DNA from: Streptomyces ruber
Lineage (GTDB): Bacteria > Actinomycetota > Actinomycetes > Streptomycetales > Streptomycetaceae
Length of the DNA stretch: 64,000 bases
Assembly: GCF_014648075.1 (NCBI RefSeq)
Contig: NZ_BMQK01000005.1
Span: forward strand, 1-64,000
Direction of reading: 5' to 3'
The notes under the pieces were generated by a model. It searched no databases, was not told the DNA's origin, and saw only the letters and a program-made list of their open reading frames with translations. Below, in pieces: positions 1-8,345 of the stretch. The first letter of the stretch is position 1. Each line of letters opens with the position of its first letter. Made by a program: the position numbers and the translations under genes.

Positions 1-206
1 AGAAGAAGGCGGGTCTGCAGTTCTCCGGCACCTCCCCGGACGGCAAGCTGGTCGAGTACGTCGAGTACCCGCGGGACGTCCACCCCTACCTGGTCGCGAC
101 CCAGGCCCACCCGGAACTGCGCTCCCGCCCGACCCGCCCGCACCCGCTCTTCGCCGGACTGGTCAAAGCCGCCGTGGAGCGCAAGACGGGCGCGACGGCC
201 GAGTAA
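1..206 (+). CDS. pyrG: CTP synthase, C-terminal end (5' truncated by window edge)
   Basis: This is the last 68 codons of CTP synthase, which aminates UTP to CTP using glutamine. The reading frame is open from base 3 and stops with TAA. The residues match the end of the class I glutamine amidotransferase domain: an FSGTSPDG segment, then VATQAHPE, which contains the catalytic His and Glu of the Cys-His-Glu triad, then [10 protein letters not shown]. The start and the synthetase domain lie outside the window. In other actinobacteria pyrG sits just upstream of the same NUDIX gene, which supports the call. A strong hairpin terminator follows. Confidence 0.95.
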   Translation, partial: KKAGLQFSGTSPDGKLVEYVEYPRDVHPYLVATQAHPELRSRPTRPHPLFAGLVKAAVERKTGATAE

Positions 207-235
207 GACCAGGTGACACGAGAGTTGTACGGTGA

Positions 236-281
236 CCGGGGTACGCGCCCTTCGCGGGGCGCGTACCCCGGTTCACTTTTT
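236..281 (+). terminator. Rho-independent terminator after pyrG
   Basis: A perfect 15-bp stem (236-250 with 257-271) has a 6-base loop and is followed by TTCACTTTTT. It lies between the pyrG stop and the NUDIX start. Confidence 0.85.
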
Positions 282-320
282 GCACGGCCGGCCCGCCCGG
301 CACACTCGGAAGGACAGGGC

Positions 321-947
321 ATGACCATCAAGGACACCGCCGAGGAGTGGGAGGTCCGGGCGAGCGAGACGCCGTTCACGGGCAACAAGACCTCCGTACG
401 CACCGACGACGTGGTCATGCCCGACGGCTCGGTCGTCCGCCGCGACTACCAGGTGCACCCCGGCTCCGTGGCCGTCCTCGCCCTCGACGACCAGGACCGG
501 GTCCTGGTGCTGCGCCAGTACCGCCACCCGGTGCGGCAGAAACTCTGGGAGATCCCCGCCGGGCTCCTCGACGTCCCCGGCGAGAACCCGCTGCACGCGG
601 CCCAGCGGGAGCTGTACGAGGAGGCCCACGTCAAGGCCGAGGACTGGCGGGTGCTGACCGACGTCTACACCACGCCCGGCGGTTGTGACGAATCCGTGCG
701 GATCTTCCTCGCCCGTGATCTCTCCGAGGCCGAGGGGGAGCGGTTCCTCGTCGAGCACGAGGAGGCCGACATGGAGCTGGCGCGGGTGCCCGTCGACGAA
801 CTCGTGCGCGGTGTCCTCGCCGGCGAGCTGCACAACAACTGCCTGGTGGTGGGTGTGCTGTCGCTGGTGGCCGCCCGCGGCGGGGACGGGCTCGAGGCGC
901 TGCGCCCGGCGGAGGCGCCATGGCCCGCACGGCCGTTCGACGCCTGA
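321..947 (+). CDS. NUDIX hydrolase, ADP-ribose pyrophosphatase type
   Basis: A 208-aa NUDIX protein that probably cleaves ADP-ribose or a related nucleotide sugar. It shows the family PAGLLDVPGE stretch followed by a NUDIX helix with REL and EE residues (RELYEEAHV). The helix ends AHV, not the usual xG-hydrophobic, so the signature is slightly off-consensus. TTPGG and a C-terminal ELHNN segment are as in the ADP-ribose pyrophosphatase group. The ATG at 321 is preceded by GGAAGGACAGG; an upstream in-frame GTG would read through the pyrG terminator. The substrate is inferred from family resemblance and from its position beside pyrG. Confidence 0.88.
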   Translation: MTIKDTAEEWEVRASETPFTGNKTSVRTDDVVMPDGSVVRRDYQVHPGSVAVLALDDQDRVLVLRQYRHPVRQKLWEIPAGLLDVPGENPLHAAQRELYEEAHVKAEDWRVLTDVYTTPGGCDESVRIFLARDLSEAEGERFLVEHEEADMELARVPVDELVRGVLAGELHNNCLVVGVLSLVAARGGDGLEALRPAEAPWPARPFDA

Positions 948-965
948 GCGCTCCGCCGCGGGGCC

Positions 966-1006
966 GGTTGCGCAGTTCCCCGCGCCCCTCGGCTTCGGGC
1001 GCGGGG
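966..1006. repeat. Dispersed Streptomyces hairpin element, copy 1
   Basis: The segment contains TTGCGCAGTTCCCCGCGCCC. It forms a 10-bp stem (978-987 with 997-1006) just after the NUDIX stop. Nearly the same block recurs at 48493-48525, again immediately behind genes. It probably acts as a terminator; the shared primary sequence beyond the stem marks it as a repeat family. Confidence 0.7.
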
Positions 1007-1174
1007 CTGCCGCCCACGCGCCCGACCCCGCCGGTCCTACGATCGGCTGATCCGATCGAGGGACCTCTCCGCCGCGCTCCACGGGTTCGTCGCAGAGCGT
1101 GAACTAGGCTCTACCAAACGCCCGGACCGGAGTCCCGGCGGGCTCGCACGTGCAGTGGGACGGGAGCGTGACCC

Positions 1175-3307
1175 GTGACGGATCAGGCGGTCGACACGGA
1201 GAGCACCGGGATGGCCGAGGAGGGACGGGCCGCGGCCGACGGCGCCACGACCGGGCACCGGTTCCTGGGCCGCACACGGGAGCTGAAGGAGCTGTGCGCC
1301 GACATCGAGCGCGCGGGTCTCGACACCATCTCCGGCCGGAAGGCGCCCCGCGCGCGCGTGCTCCTCATCGCGGGACGCCCCGGCTACGGCCGGACCGCGC
1401 TGGCCGAGGAGTTCGTCCGGCAGGTGTCCGGCCGCTATCCCGACGGCGTCCTCCGCGCCCGTCTGACCGAGCCCGGCGGCACGCCCGTACCGACCGAGCG
1501 CACCGCACGCGACCTGCTCACCGCGCTCGGCCTGCCCGCCCCGGCCGGTGCCGACGAGGACGACCTCGCCGCGGCTTTGCGCGAGGCCCTGGCCGGCCGC
1601 CGGGCCCTGCTCCTGCTCGACGACGCGGCCGACGCCGAGCAGGTCGACGCGCTGCTGCCGGACACACCCGAGTGCCTGGTCGTCGCGGTCTCCGACGGCC
1701 CGCTCACCGGCATCGCCGACGTCCGCCCCTGCACCCTGGGCGGGCTGGACACCAAGTCCGCGCTGGAGCTGCTGACGCGGGCCATCGGTTCCGTGCGGAT
1801 CACCGTCGACCCGCGCGCCGCGGAGAGCCTGGTCGAGGAGTGCGCGGCCCAGCCCGCCGCGCTGACGCTCGCCGGGGGCTGGCTCGCGGCGCACCCCAAG
1901 GCCGCCGTCGCCGACCTGACCAGGCACCTGCACGCGGAGGACGCGGAGGGCCCGCCGCTCACCCGGCTGCTGCGCCTCTCCCACGACTCGCTGCCCGGCG
2001 CCACCGCCCGGATGCTGCGGCTGCTGTCGCTCGCCCCGGCGGGCCTGGTCGATCCGCAGACCGCGTCCGGACTGGCAGGCTGTTCGGTGGACGCGGCCCG
2101 CGCCGCGCTGGAGGACCTGGCGGACCTCGGCTTCCTGCACGCCGTCGACTCGCCGCTGCCCAGCTACGAGGTCCCCGGCTGTCTGCACCCTTTGCTGCGC
2201 CCCCTCGCCGAGACCCACGACCGCCCGGCCGAGCTGCAGCTGGCCCGCGCCCGGATGCTGGAGCGCACCCTGCGGCTGCTGCAGTCCTGCCGGGCCATCA
2301 CCGAGACCGACAACCCGCAGGCCCGCGAGAAGCTCCTCGGCATGCCCCGCGCGCTGCGCTTCCCGAGCCCCAGGGCGGCCGAGGACTGGCTGCGCGTGCG
2401 GCGGCCCGCACTGCTGGCGGCGGCCCGGCTCGCGGTGGCCGACGGTGAGCTGGACACCCTCGCCCGGCGCCTGATGTCCCAGCTCGTGCGGGCGATGGTC
2501 GCCCACTTCGGCACCCACGCCGCCGCGCCCGACCTGTACGGCATCCACCAGCTCGTCCTCGGCGTCGCCGAGCGCCGGAACCTGCCCCGGGAGAAGGCCG
2601 CCGCACTGCTGAACCTGGGCGACCTGGACGCCCGCACCGGCCGTACCGCCGCGGCGCTGCGCCGTTACCGGGCCGCGCTGGACGCCGGACGGCAGGCGAA
2701 CGACCCGTACGCGACCGGCCGTGCGATGGAGTCCGTGGGCGGCGCCCACCAGGATCTCGGGGACCACGACCGGGCCGCCGACTGGTACGGGCGGGCGCTC
2801 GCCCAGCGGCTGGCCCGCGACGAGCGCGCCGACGCCGCCCGGCTGCACGGCCGCATCGCCACCGCCCACACCTACGCGGGCCGCTACGGGGAGGCGCTGC
2901 GCAACTGGCGGTCGGCCCTGGCCGGTTACCGCCGGCTCGACGACGTGGCCGGCCAGGCGCGGGCGCTGAGCGAGATGGCCCGGGTGCAGGAGTACGCGGG
3001 GCGGCCCGAGGAGGCGCTGTACACCTGCCAGGAGGCCGTGGAGTGGGCGCGGCGGGCCGACGACGCGCGGTTGCAGGCGGCGCTGCACCTCCGGCTCGCG
3101 GACACGCTGGAGCGGCTCGGTGACCCGGCGGCGGCCCGGCTGCACCGGGGGACGGCCGAGCGCATGCTGGGAGAAGAGCTCAGCGACAACGACAACAAGA
3201 ACAACCAGAACAACGAGGACTGCGAGGACTGCGAGAACAACGACAACAACCACGGCGACGGCGTCGGTGACGGCGAGATCGCGACGGAACACGAAGCTAA
3301 CGCCTAA
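1175..3307 (+). CDS. TPR-repeat protein with NB-ARC-like NTPase domain
   Basis: A 710-aa cytosolic protein. Residues about 30-260 resemble the NTPase region of AfsR/NB-ARC-type STAND proteins. The P-loop-like segment AGRPGYGRTA (about 66-75) has Arg where the Walker A Lys is expected, and RALLLLDDAAD (about 147-157) resembles Walker B. A helical middle follows, then TPR-like repeats at about 480-665 (for example YRAALDAGRQANDPYATGRA). No N-terminal SARP or HTH domain is present. The last ~40 residues form an Asn/Asp/Glu-rich tail from AAC/GAC codon runs. GTG 1175 is chosen because GGGAG lies 8 bases upstream; ATG 1211 is an alternative. The function is unknown; it may be a signalling scaffold. 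Confidence 0.75.
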   Translation: MTDQAVDTESTGMAEEGRAAADGATTGHRFLGRTRELKELCADIERAGLDTISGRKAPRARVLLIAGRPGYGRTALAEEFVRQVSGRYPDGVLRARLTEPGGTPVPTERTARDLLTALGLPAPAGADEDDLAAALREALAGRRALLLLDDAADAEQVDALLPDTPECLVVAVSDGPLTGIADVRPCTLGGLDTKSALELLTRAIGSVRITVDPRAAESLVEECAAQPAALTLAGGWLAAHPKAAVADLTRHLHAEDAEGPPLTRLLRLSHDSLPGATARMLRLLSLAPAGLVDPQTASGLAGCSVDAARAALEDLADLGFLHAVDSPLPSYEVPGCLHPLLRPLAETHDRPAELQLARARMLERTLRLLQSCRAITETDNPQAREKLLGMPRALRFPSPRAAEDWLRVRRPALLAAARLAVADGELDTLARRLMSQLVRAMVAHFGTHAAAPDLYGIHQLVLGVAERRNLPREKAAALLNLGDLDARTGRTAAALRRYRAALDAGRQANDPYATGRAMESVGGAHQDLGDHDRAADWYGRALAQRLARDERADAARLHGRIATAHTYAGRYGEALRNWRSALAGYRRLDDVAGQARALSEMARVQEYAGRPEEALYTCQEAVEWARRADDARLQAALHLRLADTLERLGDPAAARLHRGTAERMLGEELSDNDNKNNQNNEDCEDCENNDNNHGDGVGDGEIATEHEANA
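3180..3255 (+). repeat. Low-complexity AAC/GAC codon run at gene 3' end
   Basis: Runs of AAC, GAC and AAG codons give an Asn/Asp-rich tail at the C-terminus of the TPR protein. The A-rich sense-strand composition is unlike the surrounding gene. Confidence 0.7.
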
Positions 3308-3516
3308 GAAACCTGTAGTGCGTCCAGCGAAGATTGGTGCATTGGAAGGCTAGACAGGGAGAAGACCTTCATTAGACTGGGTGCGCCGCCGGTTCTTCCG
3401 CGGTGTCTCCCGGTGCGCTCCTGTGCGTACGGGTTTGTCTGCAACGTTCTGGCATGCGACGCGTGGGTGCGCGTGCGTGCCGGCCCACCCCTAACGAGCC
3501 AAGGACCGTGATCCAC

Positions 3517-4632
3517 GTGAAGGTCGGCATCCCCCGCGAGGTCAAGAACAACGAGTTCCGGGTGGCCATCACCCCGGCCGGCGTGCACGAGCTGGTGCGC
3601 CACGGGCACCAGGTCGTCGTCGAGCGGAACGCCGGCGTCGGTTCCTCCATCACCGACGACGAGTACGTCGCCGCGGGCGCCCGCATCCTCGACACCGCGG
3701 ACGAGGTGTGGGCCACCGCCGACCTGCTGCTGAAGGTCAAGGAACCGGTCGCCGAGGAGTACCACCGCCTGCGCAAGGACCAGACGCTCTTCACCTACCT
3801 GCACCTGGCCGCCTCCAGGGAGTGCACGGACGCCCTGCTGGAGTCGGGCACCACGGCCATCGCGTACGAGACCGTCGAACTGCCGAACCGGGCGCTGCCG
3901 TTGCTCGCCCCCATGTCGGAGGTCGCGGGCCGGCTCGCCCCGCAGGTCGGCGCCTACCACCTGATGCGCCCGGGCGGCGGCCGCGGCGTGCTGCCCGGTG
4001 GTGTGCCCGGGGTGGCGGCGGGCAGGGCCGTGGTCATCGGCGGCGGTGTCTCCGGCTGGAACGCCGCGCAGATCGCCATCGGCCTGGGCTTCCACGTGAC
4101 CCTGCTCGACAAGGACATCAACAAGCTCCGTGAGGCGGACCGTTTGTTCGGCACCCGGATCCAGACCGTCGTCTCCAACTCCTTCGAGCTGGAGAAGGCC
4201 TGCCTGGAGGCGGACCTCGTGATAGGCGCCGTCCTCATCCCGGGCGCCAAGGCGCCGAAGCTGGTCACCAACGAGCTCGTGGCGCGCATGAAGCCGGGAA
4301 GTGTCCTTGTCGACATCGCGATCGACCAGGGCGGCTGCTTCGAGGACTCGCGCCCCACCACGCACGCCGAACCGACCTTCCCGGTGCACGGATCGGTGTT
4401 CTACTGCGTCGCCAACATGCCGGGCGCCGTGCCGAACACCTCGACCTACGCGCTGACCAACGCCACGCTGCCGTACATCGTGGAACTGGCGGACCGTGGC
4501 TGGGTGGAGGCGCTGCGCCGCGACCCCGCGCTGGCCAGGGGCCTCAACACCCATGACGGCAAGGTGGTGCACAAGGAGGTGGCCCAGGCGCACGGGCTGG
4601 ACCACGTGGAGCTCGCCGCCCTGCTCGGCTAG
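3517..4632 (+). CDS. ald: Alanine dehydrogenase
   Basis: A 371-aa enzyme, the usual length, for reversible NAD-dependent oxidative deamination of L-alanine to pyruvate and ammonium. The N-terminus [16 protein letters not shown] is diagnostic. LLKVKEP carries the substrate-binding Lys, YLHLAA the catalytic His, and [13 protein letters not shown] is the Rossmann dinucleotide loop; [12 protein letters not shown] follows. GTG 3517 is preferred because AAGGA (3501-3505) is 11 bases away. The GTG at 3508 is too close to that site, and more upstream starts extend beyond the family N-terminus. It is transcribed alone, with a hairpin downstream. Upstream, TAGACT at 3373 could be a -10 element. Confidence 0.96.
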   Translation: MKVGIPREVKNNEFRVAITPAGVHELVRHGHQVVVERNAGVGSSITDDEYVAAGARILDTADEVWATADLLLKVKEPVAEEYHRLRKDQTLFTYLHLAASRECTDALLESGTTAIAYETVELPNRALPLLAPMSEVAGRLAPQVGAYHLMRPGGGRGVLPGGVPGVAAGRAVVIGGGVSGWNAAQIAIGLGFHVTLLDKDINKLREADRLFGTRIQTVVSNSFELEKACLEADLVIGAVLIPGAKAPKLVTNELVARMKPGSVLVDIAIDQGGCFEDSRPTTHAEPTFPVHGSVFYCVANMPGAVPNTSTYALTNATLPYIVELADRGWVEALRRDPALARGLNTHDGKVVHKEVAQAHGLDHVELAALLG

Positions 4633-4727
4633 GCCGCGCGGTCGGCCGGCCCGCCCGCGCGTTCGGGCGGCCGGTCGACCCGCACCAAAAGGCGATACGT
4701 CAACACGGCGCGTCAACGTCGTCCACC

Positions 4728-4758
4728 CGGCCGGACCTTGCCCGACAAGGTCCGGCCG
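4728..4758. terminator. Perfect 12-bp hairpin after ald
   Basis: Arms 4728-4739 and 4747-4758 (CGGCCGGACCTT and its complement) enclose a 7-base loop. A weaker GC-rich inverted repeat lies at 4641-4678. Together they probably terminate ald transcription ahead of the parA promoter. The rest of 4633-5019 holds no credible gene. Confidence 0.65.
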
Positions 4759-4917
4759 AATGTGTGTATGTTCACTGACCTGCGCCGGGTCAACTCGCCT
4801 CGAACGTAACCCTTCAACCCTTTCGCGCAACGGTGAAACCTGCCATGCGACGGCCGTACGCCCTTGACAGCGCCATGTTTCAATGCCGACACATCGGGCC
4901 GGGTCCGGCGGATTGTG

Positions 4918-4947
4918 TTGCTGCGGACCGGTGACACGCCATAGAGT
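4918..4947 (+). promoter_or_regulatory. Candidate HrdB-type promoter of the parA-scpAB operon
   Basis: TTGCTG (4918-4923), an 18-base spacer and TAGAGT (4942-4947) fit the Streptomyces vegetative TTGACn/TAGRRT pattern. They lie about 75 bases before the GTG start at 5020. An isolated TTGACA at 4864 lacks a good -10. Confidence 0.5.
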
Positions 4948-5019
4948 CGCCAACCGTCGGCATGGTGCCACGCTGACCTATCTAGATGTTTCCTGGTCAC
5001 CAAGGAGGTAAGACGACTT

Positions 5020-6198
5020 GTGAATGAGTCGACATTTGCTCCCGGGGGTGGGGAACCAGGAACGCCCGCGCAGGGTCATCGGCCCACGGGGCTTCAGGCT
5101 GTCGGCTCCGTCGCTGTGCGCACCTTCGCAGCCCACCAGGGTCACCAAACACCGGGGGTGACTCAGCCAGGACACCAGAGCATGGATGGCCATCACGTGA
5201 ACGCCATGGCCGGCGACGGAAGTGGCGAACTCCGCGACCACTTCGCCGACTACGACGAATTGCCCGAGGGACACTTCTACGACCCCGACGCCGAGTACGA
5301 GCCCGATCCGGAGTACGCGGCCACGCTCGCGCCCGACGCGGCCCGCCAGCGCCGGGAGCGGATCGGCCCGACGGGACGCCCGCTGCCGTACTTCCCGATC
5401 CCGGGACCGCTGACCGACCACGGCCCGGCGAAGATCATCGCGATGTGCAACCAGAAGGGCGGCGTCGGCAAGACGACGTCGACCATCAACCTGGGCGCCG
5501 CGCTCGCCGAGTACGGGCGGCGCGTGCTGCTGGTCGACTTCGACCCGCAGGGCGCCCTCTCGGTCGGCCTGGGCGTCAATCCGATGGAGCTCGACCTGAC
5601 CGTCTACAACCTGCTCATGGAGCGGGGCATGGCGGCCGACGAGGTCCTGCTGAAGACCGCGGTCCCCAACATGGACCTGCTGCCCAGCAACATCGACCTG
5701 TCCGCCGCCGAGGTGCAGCTGGTGAGCGAGGTAGCGCGCGAGTCGACGCTGCAGCGCGCCCTGAAGCCGCTCATGGCGGACTACGACTACATCGTGATCG
5801 ACTGTCAGCCCTCGCTCGGCCTGCTCACGGTGAACGCCCTGACGGCGGCCCACAAGGTGATCGTTCCGCTGGAGTGCGAGTTCTTCGCCCTGCGCGGTGT
5901 GGCGCTGCTCACCGAGACCATCGAGAAGGTCCAGGAGCGGCTCAACCCGGAGCTGGAGCTCGACGGGATCCTCGCCACGATGTACGACTCGCGCACCGTG
6001 CACAGCCGCGAGGTGCTCGCGCGGGTCGTCGAGGCGTTCGACGACCACGTGTACCACACGGTCATCGGGCGCACGGTCCGTTTCCCGGAGACCACGGTCG
6101 CCGGAGAGCCGATCACCACGTACGCCTCCAACTCCGTCGGTGCCGCCGCCTACCGCCAGCTCGCCAGGGAGGTGCTCGCCCGGTGTCACGCCGAGTGA
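5020..6198 (+). CDS. ParA-family chromosome segregation ATPase of the scp operon
   Basis: A 392-aa ParA/Soj-type ATPase. After an acidic, low-complexity extension of about 135 residues comes the deviant Walker A KGGVGKTTS (about 146-154), then VDFDPQGALS and DYIVIDCQPSLG (Walker B region). GTG 5020 has an excellent AAGGAGGT 10 bases upstream. It is not the oriC-linked ParA: no ParB is next to it. It leads an operon with a small putative DNA-binding gene, scpA, scpB and rluB, the order seen in other actinobacteria, including mycobacteria. It probably assists nucleoid organisation or segregation together with condensin; the precise role is inferred. Confidence 0.88.
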   Translation: MNESTFAPGGGEPGTPAQGHRPTGLQAVGSVAVRTFAAHQGHQTPGVTQPGHQSMDGHHVNAMAGDGSGELRDHFADYDELPEGHFYDPDAEYEPDPEYAATLAPDAARQRRERIGPTGRPLPYFPIPGPLTDHGPAKIIAMCNQKGGVGKTTSTINLGAALAEYGRRVLLVDFDPQGALSVGLGVNPMELDLTVYNLLMERGMAADEVLLKTAVPNMDLLPSNIDLSAAEVQLVSEVARESTLQRALKPLMADYDYIVIDCQPSLGLLTVNALTAAHKVIVPLECEFFALRGVALLTETIEKVQERLNPELELDGILATMYDSRTVHSREVLARVVEAFDDHVYHTVIGRTVRFPETTVAGEPITTYASNSVGAAAYRQLAREVLARCHAE

Positions 6199-6779
6199 GT
6201 CTGCCCGGGGCCGACGAACTCTTCCGTACGACAGGGGGCATGGCGCTCCAGGCGTCCACGCCCCGGCGCCAGGCCAATGGTGAGGCCCGGGTGCCCGCAC
6301 CCGCGGCGGAGAGCGATCCCGCCGACGGGGACGCGCCGCCGTCGGTGCCCGCCCAGGGCGGCGACGGAACCGAGCACGCGGCCGCCGAGGCCGAGCCGGC
6401 CGGGGCGGGGGAGTCCCGCAGCCGGGCCGCCGCCGAACCGCAGGACAAGACCGCGGGTGCCGTGCCGGGCACACCACGTGCCGCGAGACGGCAACCGGCG
6501 CAGGACGGTACCGGTGCGGCCGCGCCCGCGTCCCGGCGGCGCGGGCGCAACCCCGCGCGCCGCCCCAGCGGGCGCGAACGGCACGACGAGAAGATCACGG
6601 TGTACGTGTCCGCCGAGGAACTCATGGACCTCGAGCACGCCCGCCTGGTGCTGCGCGGCGAGCACGGGCTGGCGGTCGACCGGGGCAGGATCGTGCGGGA
6701 GGCCGTCGCCGTCGTCCTGGCCGACCTGGAGTCCCGGGGGGACGCGAGCATCCTCGTCCGCAGGCTGCGCGGACGGTAG
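6195..6779 (+). CDS. Small basic protein with ribbon-helix-helix-like C-terminus
   Basis: A 194-aa hypothetical protein between parA and scpA. Residues 1-128 are Ala/Pro/Glu-rich and probably disordered. A basic RRRGRNPARRPSGRER patch follows, then a compact ~60-aa domain starting KITVYVSAEELMDLEHARL and ending VLADLESRGDASILVRRL. This beta-strand/helix/helix pattern resembles CopG/ParG ribbon-helix-helix proteins. GTG 6195 overlaps the parA stop (GTGA), suggesting translational coupling; GTG 6183 and ATG 6240 are alternatives. A ParA next to a small RHH protein recalls type Ib plasmid partition pairs, so this may be its DNA-binding partner. The fold assignment is inferred by eye. Confidence 0.62.
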   Translation: MSLPGADELFRTTGGMALQASTPRRQANGEARVPAPAAESDPADGDAPPSVPAQGGDGTEHAAAEAEPAGAGESRSRAAAEPQDKTAGAVPGTPRAARRQPAQDGTGAAAPASRRRGRNPARRPSGRERHDEKITVYVSAEELMDLEHARLVLRGEHGLAVDRGRIVREAVAVVLADLESRGDASILVRRLRGR

Positions 6780-6848
6780 GCGCACGGGCAGGGGGCGGAC
6801 AGGGCGGTAGTCGGCTTCAGGGACCGTACGCGGTAGCCTGCGACCGCC

Positions 6849-8345
6849 ATGACCTCCCACGACACGACAGCCTCCGGCGGCGCCACCAGCCGTCGGCGCG
6901 CGCTGGGACACGGACCCGGGACCGCGCCCGCGCGGCCCCCGCGGGAGGCCGAGCCGGAGCCGGAGTACGTGATCGAGGGGACTCCGGACGCGGACGCGGA
7001 CGCGGAGGGGAACGGGGAGGGCCCGGCGGCCCGGGCCGCCGAGGACGGTTCGCCAATGCCTCCGGCCACGGCCGCGCACGGGTCCGGAGCGGTGGACGAG
7101 CCCGCGCGGGCGGCCGGGTCCCGGGGCGCCGGTGGCGGTGCCGGGGCGGGCGTCTTTGGCCGTCTTGCCGCTCCGGAGGCTCCTGGTGTGCGGCCGGGGC
7201 ATGGAACGGTGCCCGTGGCCCCGTCGGACGGAGCGCACGGGCCGGACAAGGCGGGCGAGCGTGTGCGGGCGGCCGGGTCCCGGGGCGCCGGTGGCGGTGC
7301 CGGGGCGGGGGCTCCTGGCCGTCTCGCCGCTCCGGAGGCCTCCGGCGTGCGGCCGGAGTCGGGGACGGTGCCCGTGGCCCCGTCGGACGCGGTGGACGGG
7401 GCGGACGGGGCGGATTCGGAGCTCGCGGGCGACGCATCCGGTGACGGGGTCTTCACGGTGCGGCTCGCCAACTTCGAAGGCCCCTTCGATCTGCTGCTCC
7501 AGCTGATCTCCCGGCACAAGATGGACGTCACCGAGGTCGCGCTCTCTCGGGTGACCGACGAGTTCATGGCGCACATCAGGGCCATGGGGCCGGACTGGGA
7601 CCTGGACCGGACGACCGAGTTCCTCGTCGTGGCGGCCACGCTGCTCGATCTCAAGGCCGCGCGGCTGCTGCCCGCCGCAGAGGTCGAGGACGAGGCCGAC
7701 CTGGCGCTGCTGGAGGCCCGTGACCTGCTGTTCGCGCGGCTGCTCCAGTACCGCGCGTACAAACGGATCGCCGAGATCTTCAGCGGGCGGCTGGAGGAGG
7801 AGGCCCGGCGGCACCCCCGCACCGTCGGGCTCGAACCGCACCACGCCGAGCTGCTGCCCGAGGTCGTCATCAGCATCGGCGCGGAAGGGTTCGCGCGGCT
7901 CGCCGTGAAGGCGATGCGGCCGAAGCCCGAACCGCAGGTGTACGTGGACCACATCCACGCGCCGCTGGTCAGCGTGCGGGAACAGGCCGGGGTCGTCGTG
8001 GCGCGGCTCAGGGAGCTCGGTGAGGCGGACTTCCGGACGCTGGTCGCGGACACCGACGACACGCTGACCGTCGTCGCGCGGTTCCTGGCGCTGCTGGAGC
8101 TGTACCGGGAGAAGGCCGTCGCGTTGGAGCAGGAGGCCGCCCTCGGCGAGCTGCTGGTGCGCTGGACCGGCGGTGACGGGGACGGGACGCCGCAGGTCAC
8201 GGACGAGTTCGACCGGCCGCCCGAGGACCGCGGGTCCGAGTGCAAGAGCGACAGCAACGACAAGAACGATAAGAACGACAAGAACGACAAGAACGACAAG
8301 AACGACAAGAACAGCAAGAACGGCAGGAGCGAGGAGAAGGCGTGA
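6849..8345 (+). CDS. scpA: Segregation and condensation protein A (kleisin)
   Basis: A 498-aa ScpA, about twice the usual length. The kleisin core spans residues ~198-455, from FTVRLANFEGPFDLLLQLI through the C-terminal winged helix. ScpA bridges SMC heads together with ScpB in the condensin complex. The N-terminal ~197 residues are an Ala/Gly/Pro-rich extension with a 53-residue tandem repeat, and the C-terminus carries a Lys/Asn/Asp repeat tail. Both additions are low complexity and probably disordered. The gene ends inside the scpB start (GTGA overlap). A TAGCCT at 6834 could be a -10 box for an internal promoter. Confidence 0.93.
   Translation: MTSHDTTASGGATSRRRALGHGPGTAPARPPREAEPEPEYVIEGTPDADADAEGNGEGPAARAAEDGSPMPPATAAHGSGAVDEPARAAGSRGAGGGAGAGVFGRLAAPEAPGVRPGHGTVPVAPSDGAHGPDKAGERVRAAGSRGAGGGAGAGAPGRLAAPEASGVRPESGTVPVAPSDAVDGADGADSELAGDASGDGVFTVRLANFEGPFDLLLQLISRHKMDVTEVALSRVTDEFMAHIRAMGPDWDLDRTTEFLVVAATLLDLKAARLLPAAEVEDEADLALLEARDLLFARLLQYRAYKRIAEIFSGRLEEEARRHPRTVGLEPHHAELLPEVVISIGAEGFARLAVKAMRPKPEPQVYVDHIHAPLVSVREQAGVVVARLRELGEADFRTLVADTDDTLTVVARFLALLELYREKAVALEQEAALGELLVRWTGGDGDGTPQVTDEFDRPPEDRGSECKSDSNDKNDKNDKNDKNDKNDKNSKNGRSEEKA
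7106..7387 (+). repeat. 159-bp tandem duplication inside scpA
   Basis: Two adjacent copies begin at 7106 and 7265, offset by 159 bases (53 codons); the second is truncated at ~41 codons. Both encode RAAGSRGAGGGAGAG-x-x-GRLAAPEA. The copies are close but not identical. Confidence 0.85.
8259..8321 (+). repeat. 9-bp GACAAGAAC repeat at the scpA 3' end
   Basis: Six consecutive 9-base units (one reads GATAAGAAC), followed by degenerate copies, encode an Asp-Lys-Asn repeat tail. The run is strikingly A-rich in a GC-rich gene. Confidence 0.9.

Noticed and set aside
1037-3292. 751-aa open frame antisense to the TPR gene
   Set aside because: It has a low-complexity Val/Arg/Gln-rich translation, no ribosome site or family match, and mirrors the strong codon bias of the sense gene.
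4633-5019. Possible parS or other partition site before the ParA gene
   Set aside because: No copy of the Streptomyces parS palindrome GTTTCACGTGAAAC is present.
6981-7437. Separate minus-strand gene over the scpA N-terminal extension
   Set aside because: The Pro/Arg/His-rich translation is a shadow of the duplicated Ala/Gly-rich coding repeat.
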